From Viscum album (taxonomy: Eukaryota; Streptophyta; Magnoliopsida; Santalales; Viscaceae): DNA of 64,000 nucleotides. Shown piece by piece: positions 1-11,731 of this stretch; positions within the stretch are counted from its first letter, which is position 1, and every line of letters starts with the position of its first letter. The DNA lies in assembly GCA_963277665.1 (NCBI GenBank), contig OY728119.1:318390206-318454205 (forward strand). Reading direction: 5' to 3'. The notes beneath the pieces are model-generated. The model did not search any database. It was given only the letters and a program-made list of their open reading frames with translations, and was not told the DNA's origin. The translations under genes and the position numbers were made by a program.

Positions 1-993
1 AAATAATTGGTGTATTTGGTATGTGTCCCACAGGAATAAAAGTTAGACGAAAATTATTTTACATAAGTCTCGAATTCCATAATGCATATTAGATCCTTAA
101 ATATAATAAATATAGGTTAATTATAAATATATTAAAGAAAATTAATTATATATTCTATAAAATTTTTTATTTACATATTCCATTTAACTTCCATTTTATT
201 AACTATTTTGTTATGAAATCATGTTTCATATAATAACTACTTTGTTTCTCATGTAGGTTTAGGTTTGGAATTTTCGATCATTTCATTTTGATCATGGTTC
301 CATCATCTCTAGAATGTTAACCAGGATAAATTTTTAATATATATTAATTATATATGTATTTTTATTAATCCATAAAATTTATACATAGAAAATGAATTAC
401 ACCATTCAAGGATATGGCAGGGCATTCGTACCTAGGAATGTTGTTTCCATTTTCTTGACAAATTGAACAAAGGGAAGGTAAATAATATATCAAAATTACA
501 TGGTATTTTTTATTTCATAAATATCATATATATTAATTAAATATACCCTTATTAATATTCATTTTAAAATAATATGAGAGACATATCACATATCTTCATG
601 GAGTTGGTAGTCCACCTGGGTGTATAAGAAATGTTATCATTATTCAACAGATTAGAAGGTAAGAATGTGGATGAGATATTATAATTATAGTAGTATAAGT
701 ATGTCATAAATATCAAATATAAACATTGAATCCATCATTAACTCCACCCAAAATATGAGGATATATATTAAATAAATTACATCAGTTTTTGAGGGGGTAG
801 TCCTTCGTATGCATGATCACAAATTTCATTTCCCATTTTATGGAAGAGGATATGGATTCCTACTATGACATTAACATAATAACATCACAATATATGGGAG
901 ATACATAATTTATTATATCATAATAGATTAAGAATAATTTAAGGATGTGGATGAAGAAATAAAATAACAACTATCAGTTAATAATGAGACCTC
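1..993 (-). mobile_element. Oldest layer: truncated gypsy-type LTR (left part of host LTR)
   Basis: This AT-rich stretch matches, in the same orientation, the module region of the G LTRs near 8540-9200 and 34745-35400. Module cores lie near 395, 608 and 797. One module of the usual four is missing, apparently by deletion. Homology stops at 993, just after an ACCTC that corresponds to the first splice-donor-like site of the family. It resumes on the same strand at about 60869, where the TATA box of this LTR is found. It is therefore read as one LTR split by element H. The left end lies outside the window. No coding sequence is visible. Confidence 0.7.
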
Positions 994-1149
994 TGATTAC
1001 ACCATAATATTTTAGAAAAGTAATCTATGTTAGATATCGTACAAAATACACAACACTAAGGTTAAATATACCATGAAATAATATCATTTTAAATATGGGA
1101 ATTATAACCAAGCTATTAAATTGGATGATAAAAATAATAGAAACAAATT

Positions 1150-1172
1150 TATGATATATATATATATATATG
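1150..1172. repeat. (TA)n microsatellite in H U3
   Basis: A short pure TA run. The matching U3 position of the second H LTR (about 6138-6160) has one too, so it predates or accompanied LTR duplication. Confidence 0.85.
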
Positions 1173-2198
1173 TTATACTAAATATAAATTTATTTATAAA
1201 TTCATATTAAATAATAAATCAATTTTTATTAAAACTATTTTATTCATAAAAATATGGTTTCTTCAAAAATGTTTTATTTTTAATTTTTTTTTAAAAAAAT
1301 AGAATTAGAAAATTTAGAAATATCTTAAAAAATTATTTGATAAAAATAAATTAATATTTGAAATCATAATATGAAAATTTAATATCCGATGTGTTTTGGG
1401 ATTTTTGGGAAAATATTGATTTTTCACTAAATAGTGAAAAATATATATTTTTTTTAAAAAATATATTTCTTTTCAATAATTTATATAATATAAAAACTTA
1501 ATTACATTTTAAATAATATTTCAATAATAATATTTGTTTTTAGTTTATTTAATCTAATTAATTACATTAGAATCAAAATTATGTTGGATATTAGTACAAG
1601 TTTATTTTTTGGTAAAAACAATTTTTCTGATTTTTTTTAAAAATGTATAATGTTTTTATATTTTAATTAACTATAAAAACCAATTTTTGGAATTATTTAA
1701 ATTCAATATATATATATATCTATTAACCTTAATTAAAATTCATATAATGATTATTACTAGTTATATAGGTAATATAAAATCATTTTATGCTTGAAAAATA
1801 CACATCTTGAAAAACTGATTTTTTTTCTCATCTGTGGGTTTAATTATAAATGGAATTATAAAAATTTTGTGAATTTAATTTGGTGAAATAGATTAAATAT
1901 TTTTAATTATAATATATATTATCTAATAATGTAATCTATATTTTTTCATAATAAATAGTGAAATCATTAAAAAATATTTACTACATTTAAGGTGAAATTG
2001 AAATTAACAAGGGGGTTAAATTAAAAAGGAAAAGGGTTAAATTGAACTATATAATTTTATAAAATATATTTTATGGATAAATTTATAACTTATACATGTG
2101 AGGCTTTATATTTTTCCATCATGGATCCTTGTTTCATATAGACAATAGGGGTATATCTTTTTTCATTCAAAAATAACAAGTGTTCCCCTCAGCTAACT

Positions 2199-2206
2199 TA
2201 TAAAAG
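2199..2206 (+). promoter_or_regulatory. Probable LTR TATA box (element H 5' LTR)
   Basis: TATAAAAG followed by a C-rich CCTCCCCTCGCCTCTCC tract. The matching place in the split 3' LTR (46325-46331) reads AATAAAAGG followed by CACCCCTCTC. In G (9487-9494, minus) and the host LTR (61042-61049, minus) it reads TATAAAAGG with a similar pyrimidine tract. Conservation in position across four copies supports a core promoter that marks the start of R. Confidence 0.7.
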
Positions 2207-2374
2207 GCCTCCCCTCGCCTCTCCACATAAAACAATAGAAGATATTTCGATTTAGAAAATACCTACCAAAATATATTAGATTATTCTATCCCAAAAATTT
2301 CAAATCATAAAATTGATCATAAATCCATCACTTGAAGTCTTTTGGCCTCAAATTAGAGAGGTTTTTTCAAGAAG

Positions 2375-2381
2375 AGGTATC
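2375..2381 (+). other. Splice-donor-like site 1 in LTR (AGGTATC)
   Basis: GAAGAGGTAT lies about 178 nt after the TATA box. The H 3' LTR has the same GAAGAGGTAT at 46491-46500, and the E LTRs have TTACCT(C) on the minus strand at 50318 and 58723, about 165-170 nt after their TATA boxes. D has GAGGTAAT at 36031 and 42095. Position and sequence suggest a 5' splice site or another conserved leader signal. No acceptor was identified. Confidence 0.45.
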
Positions 2382-2519
2382 CTTCTTAACTAAGATTTTT
2401 TATTTTTTTTCTTATTAAAACTTCTTGAAATATTTTAAGTTACTATTATATAATAAAAATATTATATCCCATCTATTTATATTTTTTATGTTAATTTAAG
2501 AACCAAAATCATTCTCTAC

Positions 2520-3190
2520 TTCTATAAAATGACAAATGAAAACACCATTCATGTGTATGGAATACTAGCTTATCTCGAACTGATGTTAATTGTTTTCATC
2601 CATGCCTCTCAAATCATGTTATAATGACAGTTAAAATGAATATATATATATATGAAAATTTTAACTTACTTATACCTTTTTAACTATTATATAACAGATA
2701 CCTTCTTACATTCCATTTTGTGGGGGTTACGATATTGTCGCTTGTGTGTACAAAAGACTACCACCACACCAAGAGATGGTATTCATTATTGACTAATTTA
2801 TATCATGGAAGCTAATAAGAATAATATAAATGAATTTATATTATATAATTATGAAATTAATTACATATGTATCATTTATAAATTATAATATATCATTTTC
2901 TTTCTTACCTTTGAAGTCACTAAAAAATGATAACATCATTCTTCCGTACGTGTAGAATACCACATATACGAAGTGATGTGATTATTGTTTCATCACCATA
3001 CCACTATTATAGTATATATAAGAATATTTTAAGAAATAATATGTTAGTTATGATATTATTATTGGTATTTATATATAAAATATTAGTTACCACCATTGTA
3101 AAATAATCATTTAAAATTGGAAATGTTACTTATATGTAAGTATGAGCTGCCATCTCCAAAATTGTAACATTGTTAATGTTCCATATCAAA
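2520..3190 (+). repeat. Array of four ~185-bp modules (TAGTCCAC-type core), H 5' LTR
   Basis: Four degenerate direct units lie near 2545, 2735, 2935 and 3125. Each contains a sequence resembling (in reverse) a GGTGGTAGTCCAC core with a TACACA-type tail, then CATCATTC-type and GATATTAT-type flanks. The same array occurs at 46650-47290 in the H 3' LTR, inverted at 8540-9190 and 34745-35400 in the G LTRs, and with one unit lost at 385-850. D and E LTRs lack it. Confidence 0.6.
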
Positions 3191-3508
3191 AATTAATGAT
3201 GTTTTTAAAAGGAATAATTTATGAATAAATGTGATAAATATTTCAGGAATATTATTCTGTATATGTTGAGACAATGACCTATTTGACCTCGGTCGACACA
3301 CTTAATCCATTTCGAAATAATGAATCAAACATTCTCAAAACACATCATATGGACATAACTGATTAATTATTTAAATATGTCATTAAAATAAATGAAATTA
3401 ATATTTTATCTATAAGTTAAAAAACTATAAAATTTTATTAGGGAAAAAATAATTTATATAGTTTTACTAGACATGAGTTAAAGGACAAATAGGGAATGTC
3501 TAGACTCT

Positions 3509-3515
3509 AGGTAAG
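3509..3515 (+). other. Splice-donor-like site 2 in LTR (AGGTAAG)
   Basis: GACTCTAGGTAAGAG is a near-perfect plant 5' splice-site match. The equivalent positions are 47615 (CTCAAGGTAAGG), minus-strand CTTACCT at 8212 and 34433 (G), 49510 and 57971 (E), and GAGGTAGG/GAGGTAAGG at 36242 and 42308 (D). It is the best conserved short motif shared by the gypsy LTR families. Confidence 0.5.
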
Positions 3516-4784
3516 AGTTTATTCTCTCTCTTATACTTCTCTGAGACATATAATTCCCATAAATGTATATTATAACTAATTTCATGATAATTATTTGGAT
3601 ATAAAAATCTTTCGGATTTTATACCTCTAATTAGTTTTTTATATAAGGATAAAAAAATTGGTATGGAACTTCATCTCATCTTCGCTTCATTAAGGGAAAT
3701 TGTAATGTTATGCAACAAATTTATTTTCTATATTTTATATTAAACTCATTTATTAAGTAAAAAAAATTAATATAATAATTTTAATGAAATTTTATTATTA
3801 ATTTAATTTTATTATTTCTTATGGATGATGATTTCAAAGTTATTATATTTTCAAGGTATTTATGTTACAATCTCATTTTTAATCGTGATTATTTATGTAA
3901 TGATTTATAATGATTGAAATTATTTCATCATTATCCAATAGACCCCATTAATTTTATTCTCCTTAATTTATTAATGAATTTTTCAAGAAATAGTACCATT
4001 TTTTTCTCTTTGGTACTTAATGTTAATTAATAAAATGTTCTATGAAAATATGGGTTAATTTTTCTCGTCAGTAGAAAATATTGTCTCTTCCAAATCAATG
4101 TTTTCTAAAAAGTTTTTTTGGAAAATGTTTTCATATAATTTTTTAATGTTATTTTAAATTATAAAAAGTTTTATACATATTTTCTAAGTGGAATCTCCCC
4201 GTGATTTTACAAATAAGGTAATTTCTTACTTTTATTTAAATTCAAAAGTTTTTTTATTTTAAAATACTCATCATGAACATAATTTATCTCCATCGTAACC
4301 ACTCAATTTTTTAATGATTACCTTTTTTATTTTAATTTTTATTTTCAAATAAAATGATTTATTTAATTTTTGAAATTTTTTTATATTTTAATTTTTTTAT
4401 TGAATTAGAATCAATATTTTCCTCAATAAATGTTCTATGTGTCATTTTAAAATCATTTTCAACTTAAGATGGTATATTTTGAAATTATATAAAGTGAAAA
4501 TGTTATTTTCTTGAAAAATGTTTAGAATTTTATTTTAATCGTATTTCTAATTATCAACGTCAATAACCCATTAAGATTATATACACTCCAATGAGATATT
4601 TTGAAATGATACCACCCATATTATTTATGAATATGGATAATGGATATTTTAATATATTATCATGGTGCCCTTTTCTTTTCCACCTCTTAATGATGTTATG
4701 AAACAAATAATGATTGTTTCTTGAAGTTTTATTCATTTTATTCTTATTATACATTTTTGAAAAAGGTTTTTTCAATATTATATC

Positions 4785-5035
4785 TCATGGGTGAGCCTAA
4801 AACAACATATATAATGGGTTTAGGCATATTATAGGTTATGAAACGAAGGGTTGATCCCTATTAAAGCCTATGGGTAAGGATGATATAGTATATAAAAATG
4901 GTTATGAACCATTAAAGGTTACAGGTGAGCCTAGTATAGATTATACAAAGGGTTGAGCCCCATTTTAGCTTCAAAAAATGGACTGATCATGATATATATT
5001 ATAATAATACTGAGCTCCATTATAACACTCTAGTA
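4785..5035 (+). repeat. Decayed minisatellite (GGTTGAGCCCCATTATA-type), H 5' LTR
   Basis: Several degenerate units of roughly 60-75 bp alternate GGGTGAGCCTAATATA-like and GGGTTGAGCCCCATTATA-like phrases. The same block is present at about 59870-60140 in the H 3' LTR. Confidence 0.6.
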
Positions 5036-5740
5036 CCATGATTAATGATTAATGTCTCTAAATAATTGTATTGATTATCACATGCTTTGTTATTCTAATT
5101 ATAAGGGTCTTTATAGGTTTTATGATGATGATGTTCCAAGATACCAACCCATTTTCTTTAAAATTATTATGGATTCATAATGTTTCAATTGATCAGTATT
5201 GACATCACATGGAACATGATTATTGATTCTAATTAATCCTACCATTGTTAAGGAATTATTCCACTAATTATTTTTACAGCCCCATGCTTGATGGGTATGA
5301 GTTATCTTATATTTTTCTAATGAAATTTGATTCTTTTATCGCACCGTGTTGATCAAGATATTATCAGTGATAATATTCATTTTTTAATGCTTATCTTTAA
5401 ACTTACTGAGCATTTCAGATGACATTTCACATGATTACTTTTCCAAAGGTTATTAATAATGATGTTAAATGATTTATGTCTTAAAAGGGTTTAAATAATA
5501 TTGTAGAAGAAATTGATTAAAGGATGAAATTTAAGCTATCATGTATGTATATTTCGTTATGTTTTAAATGTATATGGTAATATAATTCCTCAAATATAGG
5601 AAAAAGAATTTTGAAAAAAATTGGTATCCTTTACCTTCATATCTGATGAAAGAATATTCATTTAACTAATCACATATTTATGTTTTAAGATCCTTAACAT
5701 TGTATTGACAATTCGATTTTTTGGATTAATGATATTTATA

Positions 5741-5979
5741 AATCTACAAAATTATATATGTTTTACTTCTCTTTACATATAATTAATTTACACCAATGTT
5801 TTCTTATGTGAAAAACTAGTTAAATGATGAAATTTGAATTTGACTTTCCCTATTTTAAATAGAAGTTTTTATTAACCATTTTATGATGTAGGATTAAAAT
5901 AAAGTATTTTAATATGTCCAACTATAATTTATCGAGATAAATTTTAAAATTATGAGGTATACATTTATTAATTAGAGGA
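5741..5979 (+). mobile_element. Element H interior stub
   Basis: Only about 240 bp separate the end of the first H LTR from the TG of the second. It holds no recognisable coding sequence and no convincing primer binding site. It ends in a purine-rich tract that could be a worn polypurine tract. The element is either an internal-deletion derivative or a non-autonomous form. A TTGGTATC at 5621 was considered as a primer site, but LTR alignment continues past it. Confidence 0.5.
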
Positions 5980-6478
5980 TGTAACACTATATGGTTCATA
6001 AAGAGGTATTTATACTCTATTTTATACATGAAACGAAAAACCGAGCATAAATAAACCATGAAATAATATTATTTTAAATATGGTCATTATAATCTAGCTA
6101 GTAAATTAGAGTCCATGAATAGTATTAATTATATTGTGATATATATATATATATATCATATTCGTTATTAATTTATTTATAAATTCACTATAAAAATATA
6201 AATCAATTATTAGTAATATAGTTTTATTCATAAAAATATGCTTTCTTCAAATAATATTTTTATATATTTTTGTCAAAAAATATTACAACTAATTTTTTAT
6301 TAGTTTTAGTAAATTTATTAGATAAAATGAGGTTTTTTTATTAAATATTCATATCAAAATCGAAATTTCATTATATTTTTAAATTTCATTAAATATTGTT
6401 TTTGAATGTATAGTGAAAATACTAATTTTAAAAAAAAGTTATTTATTTTTAATAAAGTTAGTAATTTAAATATTCAAT
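5980..6478 (+). repeat. Element H 3' LTR, piece 1 (U3)
   Basis: It begins TGTAACACTA and parallels 994-1490, including the shared CCATGAAATAAT phrase, the (TA)n run and an ATAGTGAAAATA motif. Homology breaks at 6478, where the G element starts. The matching sequence resumes at about 45615 (ACATTATGTTTTAAA versus ACATTTTAAATAATA in the 5' LTR). Confidence 0.7.
6138..6160. repeat. (TA)n microsatellite in H 3' LTR
   Basis: Counterpart of the run at 1150-1172 in the other H LTR. Confidence 0.85.
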
Positions 6479-6484
6479 TGTAAA

Positions 6485-6509
6485 GACTCTGGTCCTAGAA
6501 CCCAGAGTC
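6485..6509. repeat. 8-bp inverted repeat at the U5 end of G 3' LTR
   Basis: GACTCTGG and CCAGAGTC are separated by nine bases and lie within 6 bp of the LTR terminus that would abut the primer site in the 5' copy. The 5' LTR counterpart (about 32733-32750) is degenerate. Confidence 0.6.
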
Positions 6510-8539
6510 AGTGGTTACTTTATTACATTGTAATTAGATACAAGATATCATATCCCATCGACCAAATAGTTTAGAATCCTTGGTATAAAAGATACATAAT
6601 TAAATTTCATATACATTGGAAAATATACAATAAAACATAGTATTTTCTTTGATTTCATTATTATTTCATCTAGCATAACACTTAATATCAAGAATTATGC
6701 ATTTCATGGAATTATAGGGAATGAAACCTAAAAATTTGGTGAGCCCAAATTCTAGGAATGGGTATACCTGTATTGAATGTTATCTTGAATAAATAAACAT
6801 TTTTAAAATAAAAATGTAAATAAGTAAATAACATGAATTTTAAGTAATAAAATGACTATAATATTGTATTAAATAATAGCGGATCACGTAAATACTTATA
6901 AATATTCACATGATCTTGAAACATATCAATGAATATTCTAAAAATAAAATAATCACATTGAAATCAATAACTAATCTTTTAATGAGGTAATGCATAATTT
7001 CAGAGATCATATCTATACTTTTAAAGACTCATGAATAGAAATACTATATAAATGGGTAAGTCCACACAAAAAACCCAATCTAGTTTGTTATATGAGACCC
7101 TCTAATGCATAGAGGGGCTATATTTGGCCATTTACAGAAATTATTGAGTCTAATTCATTCCATGTACGAAAGTAGTGAAAAATAATCAACATAAACATTC
7201 TTATTAAAATGATACCATATGAAAAGTCCATATCATACCCAATCAACAAACATAATCAAAAATTATTCAAAATAATAGGTATAATGGTATCAAAATAGTA
7301 TATACCTAGATAAAATTATCATAATACATCTATAAAAATAATAATGATGGTATAATTCCACCATTTTCCTGGTTAAGCATAACTGAAATAACGGTTTCCT
7401 TCTTTTTGAATAGAAATTAAAAAATTATTTTAAAAATATTCTTCTAGAATAAATCATTTTCAATTTGAATAATACATATAAAAACTAAAAAAATATAGAA
7501 TATTAGGGAATTTTTTTTTAAAATAACTTTTAAAACATGTCGATGAAGCTCCAATTAATTGAATGGACATAACGGAAAAAAATTGCATAAAATTCAAGTA
7601 TATTAAAATAATGACTCCTTTCACATTATTTGGTAAATATTTTAAAAAGTAAAATTTTCAAAAAATTATTGAATTAATACTTTTAAAGAGTTTTTGAAAA
7701 TCCAATCATGTTTTATAATTTCATATATAAATCATTTGTAATAAAATTTCAAATATTTTTGAAAATATTATTATAAAACATTGATATGGAAGAGAAAAAG
7801 ATATTCTACCAAAAAGATAAATAAAATTTTCTGTTCATAAAATAAATTGTTAAATTGTTTTAGGTACCAAATAGAGTAAAATTGTAATATTATATGAAAT
7901 GTTAGTGAATAACAATAGGATAAGAAAATATATGAATTTCTTCAGTGATAGATCTTGAAATTTAGTCATCATAAATTTAATCATAAACAATCCCAATAAA
8001 TAACAAAATTATAATTTATAGCATTACAACTATGGTAAAATTTTAATCATAATCCACATGAAATGAATAAATTAAAATGAAAAATTAAATAAAATAAATA
8101 TAAAAATATTAATTACATAAAACATTAAAGTGGAACATCATACACCCCATGAAAGTACTATGTGGTGAATATTTCATACATATCACATATATAAAATTTG
8201 GACAAGAAACACTTACCTCGAATATTATTTCCTTCATATATGTCTATAAATACATTATAACAAATATATAGCTATTAAAAAACCATAATAATATTTAAAA
8301 TCTCATAAATGTTTACCTATAATCTTTCATGATATTGTTATTAAAAAGTATTTTCTAAACTCATTATTGCGAGGGATAATTTATTTTCTTTTCATGTATG
8401 TTTGGATTTGGTAAATTCATTTTTTTAATGTTATCATGGTTTCATTAACTCCAAAACTTGAATAATTAAATAAATATAATATATTATTATTATATATTTA
8501 CTTAGCGTAATCCAATAAAATTAATGATATAAAATGAAT

Positions 8540-9190
8540 GACATTGTTCATAGAGATAGTATGGCATATTTACTCATGAATATTGCTTCTATTTTCTTGA
8601 TAGATTGAATGAAATAAAAATATATATTAAATCAATATTAAATTATCATTATTATGTAATATAAATAATTTATATTAATTAAATATACACTTATTACAAT
8701 ACATGTAAAAAAATGAAAAACATTTCACATCACTACATAGTGGTGGAAGTCCACATTTACACATGAGCAACGTTATAATATTCTTACAGATCAAAGGCTA
8801 AGAAGATGATTGTAATATTATATTAACAAAACTTTTTAGGTCATAAATATGAAATATATTTCATTAAAATTACCCTTACTACATTTTATATAAATTTTAG
8901 GTAATGGGTAAAGCACATTGCTTCACGAAGTGGTGGTCCACCATACAAAAGAGTGTCGTTTAAATATCCCACATAGAATAGAAAGTGAGAAAGTATATAT
9001 ATTATATAATAATTTAAAAATTAATACAATTTCCTAAATACCATAACAATATGTTAAATATATAATTATATATTCATTGAGAATTTGTTATGGAAGATGG
9101 AATATAGTGTTTCGTGAGGTGGTAGTCCACTATACACAAGATTGACAGTTTTATTATACATTCGATAGGGGTAGATATAAAAAATGGTCA
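8540..9190 (-). repeat. Array of four ~185-bp modules, G 3' LTR
   Basis: Cores lie near 8555, 8748, 8930 and 9118, the last reading GGTGGTAGTCCACTATACACA. The spacing is about 182-190 bp. This is the best preserved copy of the array in the window. Confidence 0.65.
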
Positions 9191-9486
9191 TTCCATTAAG
9201 ATAACAACATATCGGAACAAATTTTAGACTAGTTCTATTATATTATCATATTTTTAGAACATTTGAAAGGGGTGGATGAATATATTCGAAAAATATTTAC
9301 GTTATGAAAATCACATATTCCTAAAAGACACCTTTTATATTTATAGAAAAAAATTATTATGAGGAATTGATAATCAATATAAGGAATATCAGATGTGGGG
9401 AGGAATGTAAAAAATGTTAGTTGGATAGTTATCATACAATTATATGGTATTTGTAAGTTTTATTAGGGTAAGAGAGGGTGTGTGGC

Positions 9487-9494
9487 CTTTTATA
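9487..9494 (-). promoter_or_regulatory. Probable LTR TATA box (element G 3' LTR)
   Basis: Minus-strand TATAAAAGG followed by CACACACCCTCTCT, in the same place as the H and host LTR TATA boxes. Confidence 0.65.
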
Positions 9495-10774
9495 CGACGA
9501 GAGAGGAAACACTTGAAATATTTGAAAAGAAAAAGTCATTCCCATGTGTTTGATAAGAAAATAATCCCAAATGAGTGATTATTGAAAATGGAATATTGGA
9601 TTTTGAAATAATTCCATACAATAGGAGTTAAAAATGTTTTCAGTCATTTATAACCCTTATAATTCTATTTTAACCACCCTATACACCAATTTAAATAATA
9701 ATGATGATAAATAATTTTTACAATATTTTCAAATAATTATAAAAAATAGAAATCCAAATTATAATATAACACAAATTAAAAATATTAAAAATATAGAATC
9801 TATTTTCCAAATTAAATTTATAAAATTATCATTATTTAATTTCAAATTAAACACATAGATGCATCAAAAAACAATTTTTTTCAATGAAAACATTAAAAAA
9901 TGAAAATAATTCATATAATATTTCAATATTAAAATCATGGAAATGAACTAAATTAATTAAATTTTAGTATAATTATACTAATATTACAGTAAATCTAATT
10001 TTAAATTTTAATTATATTTTTAACTAATTTATATAAAATGAAAATTTGGAAAATTCAGTATTTCTCACTATTCATTGAAAATATCCATCATTTTATAAAA
10101 TTATCAATTATTTAAAAATTGAATATTTTGATATTTAGAATAAAAAATAGAATTTTATTTTTAAAAATTTATTTTCTAAAAACATTTGGAATTATTTTTA
10201 AACAATGTGTTCAAATCCTGATACAACAGCCTTTTAGAAAAATACATTAAAAAAACATTTATATTTATTTCAAATGGTTCTTATTTTATTTATAAATAAT
10301 AAATTTCAAAAAGTAGTGTTCTGGTCAAATACCAAAACAAAAAAATTATTATATAAAAGAAAGGGGTTACACGAGTCGAAAGGAAGGAATTCTATTTACA
10401 TACCGAACATAAAGCGGAAAAATCTCAGGGGAAGATCATCTCTCTAGGAATTTATAATTAATAAATAACCATATAAATTTTTTTATAAAATTTTAAACCA
10501 TATAATTTTCATAAAATTAGTATTCTTATTAATAACCACCAACTTAACACCAATGTTATATTGTTCATGTTTACATAGTAATATTTTAATTGAGTATCGT
10601 GTTTCATTTAATCCCAGTGTAGTATTCATAACAAGAAATAAGTGATTTTTAATTTATTTAAAAATTAACATATTTTAAAGTATCATGGATTTACATTCTC
10701 TTATAATCTTGGGTTTTCAAATCTTATATCCCATCTAGCATGATTTCTATCTTTCAAAATATCATGGTGTCACA

Positions 10775-11731
10775 TTCTAACCCTCTAAAATAAATTTCAT
10801 CATCACTGTTTAATCATGATCTAGGTAATCAAGTGTTTGACATTTTGAAATGCCTTTGGTGGATCCCACCTTGTAAGAAGTGTTTATGAAACTTCCTATT
10901 TATAAGAGAGAAGGAAAGTATTAAGGTAATCCAGAATAACAAAATTCTAGGTTTCTGGGTAGGAGATCATTGATTGGAAATGAAAATATAAAAAAGAAAT
11001 AGAATACTAACACTTAAGGATTAATAGAGAGTAATTGATAACATTGTAATGAGAATGGTAATCCCCAAAAAACAATAAATCTATTATGAGTTAAGAGAAC
11101 ATTGATTCATTTAAAATAAATATAATTAGATGAAAATTTTTATGAAGATTTTTTTTCTAAAGTTGAGGGTATTTCTACCATAATGATAGTGATTGCGAGA
11201 AAATATAAATATTTAATTTATTTCTATTTAAAAATCACAATATCATCCTTTGGTTTTTCTTTGATAAATTTCAACTTAAAATATATTCCCAAAAAATAAT
11301 GATAATTTTTTTCTTTTCAATACCTGAATCATTAACAAATCATAATATCCACAAATAAATGATAATTCATTCCTTATATTAGTGGTTATCAGAAAAAAAT
11401 TCTTATCACTGGTTATCCAATATGAAATAATCTTCATATGATAAAATTATATATTAATATTTAAAACCTCATACAACATTAAATGTACACCATTACATAA
11501 ATAGCTAACCTTAAAAATCATTCAAAATATTTTTGACCACATTAAATGTCCAAAAATTTAGAATTAAGGAAACTAGATCAACATTATATTCTTGATAAAA
11601 ACAAAAATTCCCCTTTAGGGAAGATAAAAAATATGTGGACACCATGATTTACTTAAAACCATAAATTAAATATGCACAATTCCAAAAATAATTATACTTA
11701 TTCCTTAAATAAAATCTTAACATAATGAATT
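10775..11731 (-). mobile_element. Element G interior, 3' part (no recognisable coding)
   Basis: The stretch starts at the polypurine-tract complement and ends where copia element M begins. It is related to 62316 onward in the host element, for example in the GACTAATAGAGA-type segments around 11020 and 62465. This supports a shared internal 3' region next to the LTR. I could not read a protein domain in it. Confidence 0.55.

Larger units (their letters stand above)
994..5740 (+). repeat. Element H 5' LTR
   Basis: This LTR begins TGATTACACC and ends near a GATATTTATA that corresponds to the end of the G LTR next to its primer binding site. In order it contains a U3 of about 1.2 kb, a TATA box at 2199, a first AGGT site at 2375, an array of four modules (2520-3190), an AGGTAAG site at 3509, a long AT-rich segment, and a decayed minisatellite (4785-5035). 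The same order appears in the split 3' LTR and, inverted, in both LTRs of G. The copies are heavily diverged from one another, so the insertion is old. No open frame of interest is present. Confidence 0.75.
6479..10774 (-). repeat. Element G 3' LTR
   Basis: On the plus strand it starts TGTAAAGACTCTGG and ends GGTGTCACA, immediately followed by a polypurine complement. It carries a minus-strand TATA box at 9487-9494, the module array at 8540-9190, and the second splice-donor-like site (CTTACCT, 8212-8218). It aligns throughout with the split 5' LTR of G. It also aligns, more distantly and in inverted orientation, with the H LTRs, so G and H belong to one superfamily of LTRs. Confidence 0.75.

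Noticed and set aside
5621..5634. TTGGTATC as the H primer binding site
   Set aside because: Alignment with the third piece of the H 3' LTR appears to continue about 100 bp further, so it would lie inside the LTR. The match is also only seven bases.
8540..9190. Tandem modules as a CRISPR array
   Set aside because: Units are about 185 bp and degenerate, spacers are not unique, there are no cas genes, and the context is eukaryotic.
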